Source: Microvelia longipes (taxonomy: Eukaryota; Arthropoda; Insecta; Hemiptera; Veliidae). From it: a stretch of 64,000 nucleotides of DNA. Location: contig JACMZG010001908.1 of assembly GCA_018340805.1 (NCBI GenBank), forward strand, positions 19,332,379-19,396,378. The letters are read 5' to 3'. The notes below the pieces were generated by a model. It made no database searches, had not been told where the DNA came from, and was given only the letters and a program-made list of their open reading frames with translations. Made by a program: the position numbers and the translations under genes. The stretch's first letter is position 1; each line of letters begins with the position of its first letter. Below, one piece after another: positions 24,801-30,961 of the stretch.

Positions 24801-27575
24801 TGAGTTAAAAAAATAATAATTAATGCAACTTGCCTTGATATAATAAAATACATAAAAATAGTTTTCAAATTAGCTAAAAGTAAAAATTGGCTATTGCGGC
24901 ACAGCAGGATCTTATTCATTTATATATTTCATATGGTGTGTATATTTTTTAGGTAACTGATTAATTTTATTTTATTTGTATGTTATTAAGCTGAGAATGG
25001 CTGCTCTGAATGAACCCTATGCTGGCAGCATGAAAGGTCAAAGAGGAGCTGATTATGCCTGCTACAGACAAGCCAGAAGAGCTGGCTTAACAGGAACATT
25101 TAGAGCATTTATAGCATCAAGGCTACAAAATTTGGATTCTATTGTTAGATATGCTGATAGGGATCTCCCTGTGGTTAATATTAAGGTATTGATGACATTA
25201 TGTTTTCATTATCTCATCTGTGGCTCTAAGCAAATATGTATTTTAGTTAAGGATTTTTAATTAAATTACTATTCCTAAAGTTATAAGTTTTCAAAACTTA
25301 TTAAAGAGCTAAGGAACAAATATTGAATAGTGGTGTTACTTGCATAATCATTATAACATGAGTAAAACAAAAATTATAGTAATTTTTTATTTTCCTCATT
25401 TACACTGTAGGTAAAAAGCAGCTAAGTAGCAAAAAGATCTGTAACTAGGATTTTACCTGAATCATCAGTTTCAGTTGTTTTAAGACCTCTTAAGTAGATT
25501 TTACTAAGTTTTGTCTGAGTAAGTGTGTCTGATATCATTGCAGCTCCCAAAGTGTTTATGCTAGAGAGTTGAAACTTACACAAATCAATCTTTAGGTCTA
25601 GTAGGAGTACCCAGAAATCATTTCTCTAACCAAATTAACTGGCATTAATGAATCAGCAATTTTTTTTTAAATTCATGAAATGGGGAAAATATTTGAAGAT
25701 TTGGCACGCATGTAGTCATATATAAAACCAACATGTGTGCCAAGCTTCATCTCATTATCACCATTAGTTCAATTTTTATCAAATGACTTGTATACATTTT
25801 AAAAAAAAAATTGTTTTAAAAAATCCAATTAAGTTCCAATCAAATTTGGTATAAGTGTATTTCTTTACATAATACATAAGTATACTAAGTCAGTAAGTAT
25901 TAGTTAATAAGTAAGTATTGTAACCATGTATATCTACGGTTTTTGTTGGATCATAAATGTTAAAGAGCATCAAGCAAAGTCAGTTGGCTGAATGCTTAGA
26001 ATAAAACAAATGCATTTACTCTCTGAGTCTATTCCAGTATAAATTTTCCAGTATATATTTCAAGGACAAGCAAAGCGAGTCCTTAGTCGGAAGGATGAGC
26101 GTAGCGAATCTGATGGGGCGAGGAAAAGTTCCGAGGTACCCTGTACTGGATTTTTTTAAACTAGCTTTCATAGATTTTTGTGGACCTTTATTTATTGTCA
26201 TTGTAAATTATATTTTCTTTGTTAATCCCTTAATTCCTACTTATTTATTCATTTATTCATAATTACTAATTTTGTAAATGAGTACAACTTTTGAAACAAT
26301 TTATCAACGAAATATAAGCTCAGATAATATTGGTGAGTGTGATAAAAAACATGAATAAAATGTGTTTTTACTTAATTTTAGGGTGAAGTCCTGTTTAACT
26401 CTTGGAAAGATATATTTAGTGGAGATGGCGCTTATTTTGCTCAACAACCCAGAGTTTATAGTTTTAGTGGAAAAAATATATTAACTGATTTCTCATGGTA
26501 AGTTTTGGTACTATCAATGATATTTTAATAATAAGCCATATTTTAATCTTCCCGTCAGGGGGATATTATATACTGAACAAGGACCAATAATAGTATGACT
26601 TCAATGTCAGTTTTGCAAAGAACTGACATTGAAAGAAAACTAAACTCTTTTAGAGAACCCTTTTTCTTTTTATTATAAGTTCCTAAACATTAAAAAATAA
26701 CTTAGGAAGGTATGTTTAAAAACAATTGTTGAGTATTTATTAGGATGTCATTTCAAATAATTGATTATTTAGAATGAGGATAACTTATAAACTATGAATA
26801 ACATTTTTTTTTTAATTTATATTTTTGCTACACTGAATAATATTGAATATAATAATATTTCGATATTATTAAAAAAATTAATAATTAAAAATATCATACA
26901 ATTATTTTTTTATCATTTAAAGAATTAATATTTATTTAAATAAGTGAAAACTTATTTTATGATTTTAATAATTGAAATGAAGAATTATTTGTTACTTAAG
27001 ATTATAATTCTAAATAATTTTAAGTTAACACACTGGGTCTACACCTGGAAAATTTTAAATTGATTGACTTTTCAATTCTGATTTATAGATTTGCTTTTTA
27101 TTGTTTTTAATTGTGTTATATATTATTTTTAGGCCACAGAAGTATGTGTGGCATGGTGCTGAAGCAACTGGTGAGAGGGCTTTAGAGCAATATTGTGACG
27201 CTTGGGAAAGTGATTCGCCAGATAAAGTTGGTCTCGCCAGTAGTTTACTAAGTGGCAAATTGTTGGGGAGAGAACCATTAGCTTGTAGTCACCGATTTGC
27301 TGTCCTTTGTATTGAGGTAAGTAACTTAATTGTTAATTATTGTTACCAAAAACATAAATCAATAAACAGAATTTTATTTTAACTCTGCTGATCCATCCAT
27401 TCTTATCCTAATTATTTTATGACTAACATTAGTTTATACTTATTTTCTATCTTAGGTGGCAGCAACTTCACAACCGTTGTCCCACCATCACAGGAGACGC
27501 AAGAGAAACGCGCCTTTGTCCCAAGAAGAATACACCCAACTTCTGGATAAAATATTCAGCCAACCAGCACCATGA
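3829..27575 (+). CDS. Mp: Multiplexin / collagen XV-XVIII-like gene, 3' part (19 exons)
   Basis: Spliced in order, the exons 3829-3892, 4567-4673, 6506-6623, 13531-13629, 13827-13921, 14874-15002, 16048-16056, 16734-16829, 17343-17429, 17609-17711, 18145-18222, 18485-18573, 18863-18955, 20128-20253, 21305-21322, 24991-25185, 26382-26497, 27133-27316 and 27456-27575 give one open frame of 641 residues and a TGA. Every junction is AG/GT with matching phase. The product is a secreted basement-membrane collagen: about 300 residues of interrupted Gly-X-Y repeats, a short trimerisation domain, a Pro/Thr-rich hinge and a C-terminal endostatin. The order NC1 trimerisation, hinge, endostatin is diagnostic of the collagen XV/XVIII family; insects usually have one member, Multiplexin. 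The signal peptide and N-terminal laminin-G-like domain must lie upstream. The gene hosts a nested RpS29 gene and many transposons in its introns. Confidence 0.93.
4567..4673 (+). CDS. Mp: Mp exon b: Gly-X-Y repeats
   Basis: This is uninterrupted Gly-X-Y for 36 residues starting [16 protein letters not shown] and ending GKGEK. It is rich in Lys, Glu and Asp at the X and Y positions, as in basement-membrane collagens. It enters in phase 1 and leaves in phase 0. Confidence 0.9.
5553..5566. promoter_or_regulatory. Perfect RFX X-box-like palindrome
   Basis: GTTGCTATAGCAAC is a perfect 14-bp palindrome fitting the X-box consensus RYYNYYATRRNRAC bound by RFX factors. It sits in an Mp intron. Function is unknown and a chance match is possible. 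Confidence 0.3.
6506..6623 (+). CDS. Mp: Mp exon c: Gly-X-Y repeats
   Basis: The acceptor is TTTTTAACAG and the donor GTAATG. The exon codes [16 protein letters not shown], continues through [14 protein letters not shown] with the repeat breaking at NGRPAI, and ends KGEK plus a split Gly. The intron after it is 6.9 kb and carries a nested gene and several mobile elements. Confidence 0.9.
6790..8490. repeat. 1.7-kb unit with diverged inverted ends
   Basis: The segments about 6795-6935 and 8345-8485 are inverted copies: both read, outward to inward, ATTTTAAAGAACC, then AAAGTTATA.GATG...ATGTGTGCT, then GGGGTGAAAA. Similarity is roughly 70 percent. It looks like an old non-autonomous DNA element or two opposed copies of a dispersed repeat. 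No transposase is visible, and a younger SINE-like insertion sits inside it. Confidence 0.5.
7197..7364 (+). mobile_element. SINE-like insertion with (TAA)n tail and 17-bp target duplication
   Basis: The 168-bp segment ends in repeated AAT/TAA units and is flanked by the direct repeat ATAATACATCCCGAGTT at 7180-7196 and 7365-7381. A variable-length flanking duplication and simple-repeat tail are marks of LINE-mediated retroposition. I see no convincing box A or box B, so its RNA origin is open. It has higher G+C than the host DNA. Confidence 0.65.
9542..9975 (-). mobile_element. 5S-rRNA-related composite repeat, copy 1
   Basis: Read on the minus strand it has an upstream module (TTTGGCACGCATGTAG near 9960, CTCATTATCAGCAT, GTACAAGTGTA), a 5S-like core at 9673-9727 (AAAGTTAAGCAGCAATGAGC ... 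GTATGGGTGACCGCTGAGAA), and a tail rich in AGCGAAG/AGCGTAG ending near GAGGTACCCCATACCTGATTTTTT. The core matches box A to box C of arthropod 5S rRNA. This is the most complete copy. Confidence 0.68.
9976..11785. other. Mp intron DNA without recognised genes
   Basis: AT-rich sequence with no exon-like frame. A short hairpin with arms GCCTTTAAAG/CTTTAAAGGC lies near 11131-11172. Otherwise I see nothing structured. Confidence 0.45.
11791..12013 (+). mobile_element. Possible solo LTR
   Basis: The 223-bp segment starts TGTTAAGTCACGG and ends GTACACA (TG...CA). It has a TATAAAAG box at about 11900-11907 and is flanked by TTAAG (11786-11790) and ATAAG (12014-12018), a 5-bp near-duplication. This is the layout of a solo LTR left by recombination. 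One flank mismatch and the lack of a second copy keep it tentative. Confidence 0.38.
12043..12048 (-). terminator. Candidate RpS29 poly(A) signal
   Basis: AATAAA on the minus strand lies about 150 bp downstream of the RpS29 stop. It is not followed by a genomic A-tract. Confidence 0.45.
12197..12367 (-). CDS. RpS29: 40S ribosomal protein S29, intronless, nested in an Mp intron
   Basis: The minus strand codes a complete 56-residue protein from ATG at 12367 to TAA at 12197, the normal length for S29 (uS14). It starts [20 protein letters not shown] and ends DIGFKKLN. Four zinc ligands are present as CRAC (residues 21-24) and CRQC (residues 39-42). S29 is a component of the small ribosomal subunit head. 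The coding part is clearly richer in G+C than its surroundings and shows no break. It is antisense to the collagen gene. No intron interrupts the frame, so it may be a functional nested gene or a young retrocopy; no poly(A) tract or clear flanking duplication marks it as a processed copy. Confidence 0.93.
   Translation of the reverse strand: MGHANIMYSHPRRYGQGSRSCRACANRHGLIRKYALNMCRQCFREYAADIGFKKLN
12468..12480 (-). promoter_or_regulatory. Candidate TCT/TOP-type start site of RpS29
   Basis: On the minus strand the sequence CTAACCTTTCAC lies about 100 bp upstream of the RpS29 ATG. A C followed by TTTC in a pyrimidine context fits the TCT initiator and 5' TOP tract typical of animal ribosomal protein genes. 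If used, this copy kept its own promoter. Confidence 0.4.
12530..12830. other. Possible hAT-derived fragment
   Basis: It contains AGCAAACCCCCC and ATTTTCATAGCCCCCCTTTC, wording common near the ends of non-autonomous hAT elements, and shares pieces with 51843-52350. No terminal repeat pair is recovered. Confidence 0.25.
13009..13412. mobile_element. TA-flanked MITE (Tc1/mariner-type ends)
   Basis: The element begins CAGTGTATCGACGA and ends in its inverted copy TTGACGATACACTG, each outer end touching a TA dinucleotide (13007-13008 and 13413-13414). A CAGTG...CACTG element with TA duplication fits a non-autonomous Tc1/mariner member. Its interior has no transposase frame. It ends about 120 bp before Mp exon d. 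Confidence 0.65.
13531..13629 (+). CDS. Mp: Mp exon d: Gly-X-Y with interruption
   Basis: The exon begins [17 protein letters not shown] and then leaves the repeat for a non-collagenous stretch with [16 protein letters not shown]. This Tyr/Ser/Asp-rich break is one of the helix interruptions that define multiplexins. It is phase 1 at both ends, so it could be skipped without a frameshift. Confidence 0.88.
13827..13921 (+). CDS. Mp: Mp exon e: Gly-X-Y repeats
   Basis: The exon resumes the triple helix with [18 protein letters not shown] and ends GIPGPIGPP before GTAAGT. Strongly charged triplets alternate with GPP-type triplets. It ends in phase 0. Confidence 0.9.
14874..15002 (+). CDS. Mp: Mp exon f: Gly-X-Y repeats
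   Basis: Forty-three codons of regular Gly-X-Y run from [16 protein letters not shown] to GPPGPPGFT, phase 0 at both ends. The middle has a basic run (GKRGRRGK), a possible heparan-sulphate contact. A microexon candidate and exon h follow. Confidence 0.9.
15003..16047. other. Mp intron, plain
   Basis: AT-rich intron with no repeat or exon recognised up to the 9-nt microexon. Confidence 0.4.
16048..16056 (+). CDS. Mp: Mp exon g: 9-nt microexon (Asp-Ser-Lys), candidate
   Basis: Nine bases lie between a pyrimidine-rich acceptor (TTTTTTCTGATTTCCTTAAAG) and a perfect GTAAGT donor. They code Asp-Ser-Lys in phase 0, matching phase 0 on both neighbours. Including them adds a helix interruption between GFT and GLT; skipping them leaves the Gly-X-Y register intact, so alternative use is possible. 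The support is splice signals and phase only. Confidence 0.55.
16734..16829 (+). CDS. Mp: Mp exon h: Gly-X-Y repeats
   Basis: Thirty-two codons read [19 protein letters not shown], then QKGEPGQ, and end with the non-collagenous IMNAPA. The exon is phase 0 at both ends, preceded by TTTGTTCAG and followed by GTAAGT. Confidence 0.9.
17343..17429 (+). CDS. Mp: Mp exon i: interrupted Gly-X-Y
   Basis: The exon codes [10 protein letters not shown], a short interruption ETVQFA, and then a run of four GPP triplets ending at GTGAGT. GPP-rich runs stabilise the triple helix and often sit near its C-terminal end. Confidence 0.9.
17609..17711 (+). CDS. Mp: Mp exon j: last collagen triplets
   Basis: The exon codes [18 protein letters not shown] and then leaves the helix for a His-rich segment ([15 protein letters not shown]). 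This is the last exon with Gly-X-Y repeats. It ends in phase 1. Confidence 0.88.
18145..18222 (+). CDS. Mp: Mp exon k: charged linker
   Basis: The exon codes a Lys/Glu/Leu-rich stretch ([20 protein letters not shown]) with heptad-like leucine spacing, compatible with a short coiled coil or helix just before the trimerisation domain. Phases 1 in and 1 out match the neighbours. No homology is recognised beyond position. Confidence 0.8.
18485..18573 (+). CDS. Mp: Mp exon l: start of NC1 trimerisation domain
   Basis: After [14 protein letters not shown] the exon reads [16 protein letters not shown], which corresponds to the first strand and helix of the multiplexin trimerisation domain. It ends in phase 0 before GTTTGT. 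Confidence 0.85.
18863..18955 (+). CDS. Mp: Mp exon m: trimerisation domain core
   Basis: The exon codes [20 protein letters not shown] followed by [11 protein letters not shown]. The pattern Pro-x-Gly-x-Leu-x-x-Ile, then Leu-x-Val-Arg-Val-x-Asn-Gly-Trp, is the conserved core of the collagen XV/XVIII trimerisation domain, which brings three chains together C-terminal to the helix. Confidence 0.9.
18956..20127. other. Mp intron, plain
   Basis: Intron between the trimerisation-domain exons. Short direct repeats of TAATAAATAATCT and of ATCATATAT occur at 19070-19260. Two similar G-rich stretches mention GAACAAG...GGAGC; no element is identified. Confidence 0.4.
20128..20253 (+). CDS. Mp: Mp exon n: end of trimerisation domain and hinge
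   Basis: [12 protein letters not shown] closes the trimerisation domain. A Pro/Ser/Thr-rich hinge follows ([14 protein letters not shown] and [12 protein letters not shown]). In the family this hinge is protease-sensitive and lets endostatin be released. The exon is phase 0 at both ends; a 51-bp minisatellite begins about 130 bp downstream. Confidence 0.88.
20388..20750 (+). repeat. 51-bp minisatellite, about seven units, donor-like motif in each
   Basis: Units begin at about 20388, 20439, 20490 and 20541 and continue to about 20750. The consensus runs GAGGTGAGTTATCTGAGGTT, then CTTCTTGCTCTATTGGTGTT and ATACTGCATCT. The period is 17 codons, so a 145-residue frame is open by construction ([17 protein letters not shown] repeated), which I do not regard as a gene. 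Each unit carries AG/GTGAGT, the consensus 5' splice site. It lies 135 bp after Mp exon n. Confidence 0.85.
21305..21322 (+). CDS. Mp: Mp exon o: 18-nt microexon (His-Trp-His), candidate
   Basis: Eighteen bases lie between a strong acceptor (TTTGTTGTTCCTTACGCAG) and a GTAATT donor. They code HWHPKM in phase 0, exactly joining exons n and p. The two histidines sit just before the endostatin sequence LRMAALNEP, where vertebrate endostatins carry N-terminal zinc-binding histidines. Position, phase and content together make it likely to be real. Confidence 0.68.
22070..22200 (-). repeat. 5S-related composite repeat, tail fragment
   Basis: The minus strand carries the AGCGAAG-type tail and ends near AAATCAGGTTCAGGGTA, the reversed terminus of the family. 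It directly abuts the mariner element. Confidence 0.45.
22207..23195 (-). mobile_element. Rearranged mariner with duplicated inverted 5' end
   Basis: The 989-bp element is bounded by TA (22205-22206, 23196-23197). Its right end in minus orientation reads CGAGGTGTGCTCAAAAAGTA, the usual irritans-type mariner start, and 23003 opens the transposase ([20 protein letters not shown]). The frame then shifts through the helix-turn-helix region ([20 protein letters not shown]) and ends around residue 160, before the catalytic triad is complete. The left end (22207-22433) is not the mariner 3' end but an inverted copy of the 5' end, including the start codon region. Hence the inverted terminal copies are over 200 bp long and the element cannot make transposase. 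Confidence 0.85.
22436..23003 (-). pseudogene. Mariner transposase fragment
   Basis: Pieces in different frames cover the N-terminal DNA-binding part: [20 protein letters not shown] to [11 protein letters not shown] (22840-23003), the second helix-turn-helix ([20 protein letters not shown]) and [14 protein letters not shown] (22590-22735), then a short stretch toward the first catalytic Asp. The catalytic core beyond that is deleted. Confidence 0.85.
23258..23690 (+). mobile_element. 5S-rRNA-related composite repeat, copy 2
   Basis: The upstream module starts at GATTTGGCACGCATGTAGCT. The 5S-like core at about 23468-23525 reads AAGTTAAGAAACATCGAGCG, then TGGTCAGTGCCTGGATGGGT and GACCGCTGGGAA. 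The tail ends GTTCCGAGGTACCCTGTACC followed by CGATTTTTTAA. It has the clearest 5S similarity of all copies. Confidence 0.7.
24991..25185 (+). CDS. Mp: Mp exon p: endostatin, N-terminal half
   Basis: The exon codes [12 protein letters not shown], then [20 protein letters not shown] and [19 protein letters not shown]. These blocks are hallmarks of endostatin, including the first conserved Cys and the Arg-rich heparin-binding face. It is phase 0 at both ends. The 3.7-kb intron before it holds a rearranged mariner and a 5S-derived repeat. Confidence 0.96.
25690..26160 (+). mobile_element. 5S-rRNA-related composite repeat, copy 3
   Basis: It has the same order: TTTGGCACGCATGTAG, then TTTTGTTGGATCATAAATGT, a decayed 5S core (AAAGAGCATCAAGCAAAGTC, about 25960-26007), the AGCAAAGCGAG/AGCGTAGCGA tail and the terminus GTTCCGAGGTACCCTGTACT. 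It lies in the intron between the first two endostatin exons. Confidence 0.65.
26382..26497 (+). CDS. Mp: Mp exon q: endostatin, middle
   Basis: The exon codes [19 protein letters not shown], then [17 protein letters not shown]. It matches the family pattern of Leu-Phe-x-Ser-Trp-x-x-Ile/Leu-Phe-Ser-Gly and Arg-x-Tyr/Phe-Ser-Phe-x-Gly-Lys. It ends in phase 2 inside the Trp codon, which the next exon completes. Confidence 0.96.
27133..27316 (+). CDS. Mp: Mp exon r: endostatin, C-terminal half
   Basis: The exon begins [20 protein letters not shown] and ends [17 protein letters not shown]. It supplies the remaining three cysteines (QYC, LAC, VLC), so with the one in exon p both endostatin disulphides can form. 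It ends in phase 0 before GTAAGT. Confidence 0.96.
27456..27575 (+). CDS. Mp: Mp exon s: polybasic tail and stop
   Basis: Thirty-nine residues follow the endostatin fold: [20 protein letters not shown], then [19 protein letters not shown] and TGA. The run of three His and five basic residues resembles a furin-type cleavage or heparin-binding site. The rest is a short amphipathic tail I do not recognise. Confidence 0.93.
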   Translation: MAATSQPLSHHHRRRKRNAPLSQEEYTQLLDKIFSQPAP

Positions 27576-30282
27576 TATACTACATTACATCAATCAAGTA
27601 TTGACAACAATCAATAAGTTATAATTTATTTTTATTTATTTTTGATCAATATATTATAAGAAAGGTAATTTCCATTTAATGAAATCATTGGAATTAAAAT
27701 AGAAAATAAATACTTGGTGGTATTTATATGGTGGTTTCCTAAATTTATATGTATTTTAACCGATTCTGCATAATACTAACCAATTTTGTGAAAAAAATCA
27801 ATATTTACTTTTATCAGAATAAATTTGGTGTACACTTGTTCAAATTTTAATATAAGTTCAGTGAAAATACATTAATAATGAGTAAAAAGTTTATTTCTCA
27901 GCCTGATATTGAGAATCTTAAGACCTGAGGACAGTCAGGTCTTAGGATTATTTGTGATGTTGGTATTAATTAAGAAGAGGTGATTGATCACCCACCAAGT
28001 AGACCTCGTTGTTGGACCATTTTTGCCAACCTTCTTAGATAGAAGATAGTGCTTTGACTTATGAGTCCAAACACAGACATTTTGAGTTTAATCCACAGAA
28101 AAGCTGTAGAAACTTCACTATAGATACAACATGTGATCCGCTGCTTCACTACTCTTGAAAACATTTGGCAGACAAATATAATAGTATACTTTCACACGTA
28201 CTTTTGAGGTTTCTAAATTTTGCCCAAACCCAATTGGCTCGAAACTGTTGGATTGGTGTCCCTTTTCAAGGATGGAACTTGTAAGCATTTTTATCCCTCT
28301 CATAAAAATTAAGCATGCATACAATATTTTAAGTCTCTACAAGTAGGGATAAAGAAATTCAATGAATTCTAAAAAGCTACTGGCAACACTGCTTATTTGC
28401 TTAAATCTTTGTTTCATATTTTGTATGATTTAAATTCCTAATGAAGTATAAAATTTGTCAGTTAACAGGTGACCCCATTGCTACAAAATTCCTAAATTTC
28501 TATTTAAATGGCTATTACCTCGTCAACTAGACACACATTGACCAAAAAAATTCTCGTCATAAAGAGAATATATAAAACTGTTTGTATTATTAATAAAATA
28601 TAATAAAGTTTATTGTAAATAGAAATAATAATGAGTTTGCTTGACGGTTATATTTTAAATTAACTATTTTTGTTATGAATAATTATTATAGTCAAACAAT
28701 TTTTCGTGCCATTGAGTTAATGTATTTTTGTCATTTTTATTTTTATATTATATTTTATGTGGAGAAAACAAAAAAATAGTACTAACAATCCATGAATTAT
28801 TTATTTATTTTTTAATTGGCTATTTTATTAATTATTTATTTACAGTGACTGCTATTTACTTTGGATGATATGGATAACTCTCTTGTATTTTAGAACCCAT
28901 TTAGAATACTAGATATGTGTGTACCAATCATAATTTTAATCAATTTTATAGCCACATTTATAACATTTAGTTTAATCTTCTTATGCTGAGAAAAGTTAAT
29001 AGCATGTCATGAACCCTTCTCAAAATTAAACCGTTAAAAAGCAAATAAAATTTGTTTTTTTTTAACTCATTACATTAATTTAAAATTTCCATTAATATTA
29101 CCATTATATTAGTTTATGATTTGTCTCAGCATTACTGATTTTAGTTCTAGACTGAAAATATTGTTGATTTTTCAAAAATATTTGTTTCTTTCAGCTCTGA
29201 AATATCTTAACAGTATTTTAACTCCTAAATTGTTGAGTTCCTCTTAGATTTTTATGTTAAACTAGAAATATTTTCCCTAATAAAACTTCCTTTATTTTAG
29301 TACGATAACCCCATTAATTTTAGTATTTAAAATTTTATTTTACTGTAAATTGTAACTTACTTATTTTAAAGTATTAGTGAAAATTCATCAGAAAATGGTA
29401 CTTATTGGTAATATTAATTGAAGAATTTAAGTCTGAGGTGAAGACTTTTAAAAAAGATTTAGTTAGTTTTATTAATTAATTTTATTGATGGCTATCAATG
29501 TAGTTATTTTTCATAATTTATGTTGTATTTAATTGGTTTATATGGTAATTATTTTATTCAATCAATCTCTAGTCTCAATTGAGCTTTTCATAGATCTTAA
29601 AAAAATAGGCTTTATGACACAGATATTTTAATCAATTTTATTGATACAAGCTTGAAAATGCCAACCTGTGAGGAGCTGTATTGAATACACCAGAAAATCA
29701 AATCTTGTAAAACTATAGTTAATTTAAGTTCACACTTAAATTATTTTATGATAAAAAAATGTATGTGTTATAATTTTGTTAAAATGTGTTATATTCCCTT
29801 GCACATCACACAGAAACTATTATTCCTGTTACTTGATCTCGATTAATCGGATCTACAGATCTCAATTAATAAATCCTTTATATATTAAGGAGTCTTCTTA
29901 TTTTACATTTTAATTTATTATTGAAGTATCTCCAAGGACTGGTCTTTTAGATTTTTTAGCTTTAGGTTATTTGTATTGTATTCTATACTAGTTGCTCCTC
30001 AGGTTAAGATAAACGTTTTTAAAAAATTTAAAATAAGATTAAACTATTTTCTACTTAAGTAAATTAGTATGTTTTAATTATATTCTGTTCGGGGTGTACT
30101 ACCGCTAAGATTATTGAACTTATTGACTCTGAATGCAAACTGTGTATTTTTGTATTGATAAAGAGTATTTGTTTTCTGAATAGAGTATTTGCTCATTTTT
30201 GCTGCTTTATCTTTAAGTATGGTACTCACTGTAAAATATTATAAATGCAAAAAAAGATAAATTATAGAATGACCTTTAGGCA
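27576..30282. other. Intergenic DNA downstream of Mp
   Basis: AT-rich sequence, partly the Mp 3' UTR. No reading frame resembles a known protein and no repeat of note is seen. Confidence 0.45.
27705..27710 (+). terminator. Candidate Mp poly(A) signal
   Basis: An AATAAA hexamer lies 130 bp downstream of the Mp stop codon. In such AT-rich DNA the hexamer recurs, so the true 3' end could be further on. Confidence 0.35.
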
Positions 30283-30420
30283 AGAAAAGGGCCTGACAGC
30301 TTAGTGAATGATGTGTGGAATTCAAATCAGGATTATGTACCTAGCCTTGTATCAGTTATAGACTTTTCTTTGTAGTAAACTCTGTCTTCTCCCCACTCTC
30401 TCACCCATTACCCTTCTCCC
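30283..30420 (+). repeat. Possible tRNA-derived SINE fragment
   Basis: TGACAGCTTAGTGAATG (30294-30310) resembles a box A and GAATTCAAATCAGG (30318-30331) a box B, with short but usable spacing. Similar elements occur at 39400. No tail or target duplication is seen. Confidence 0.3.
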
Positions 30421-30765
30421 TATCTTTTTTTAGGATGCTTGCACATTTAAAAATGAGTAAAAAAAATTAATGCTGTCAAATAAAATGTTTAATGTATATT
30501 TTCCATTTTAGCTGAAAAATGCATATACTCTATTAATGCAGGGACTATCTAACTCAGTATCTTACCTTTTTATTAATTTATTATGTTTACCTAGTGACTT
30601 TGTGACGTCTCACTCTTCCATTTTTATTATCTATAAATTTTATTTGATTCCCAAAGTTCAACCACTTTTCATCAGAATTGCATTAAATTTTGTTTTTGTT
30701 TTATTGGTACTTATAGAATGAATTGCAGTAGGAACATCTTTTTCAAAAAACAGAAATGTTTATGT

Positions 30766-30961
30766 GAGCCAGGCCCATAGCCAGGGAGGGGCCAGGCCAA
30801 AAAAATGTCACTCTGACGAAGACGTCCCTCAAAGGTGTGTGAAACAACACCCCTTTTTGGATTTGTTTCGCCCCCCCCCCCTCCAAAAAAACTATCGCCT
30901 CCCTTCCCCCTCCTACCCCAAAAAAAAGAAACACAAGTTTTTGTTGGCTATGGGCCTGCTC
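30766..30961. mobile_element. Small MITE with GGCCCATAGCC ends
   Basis: The left end GAGCCAGGCCCATAGCCA is matched by the inverted right end TTGGCTATGGGCCTGCTC. The 196-bp interior has C-runs and is richer in G+C than its surroundings. It codes nothing. The transposase family that moves it is unknown to me. Confidence 0.55.
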
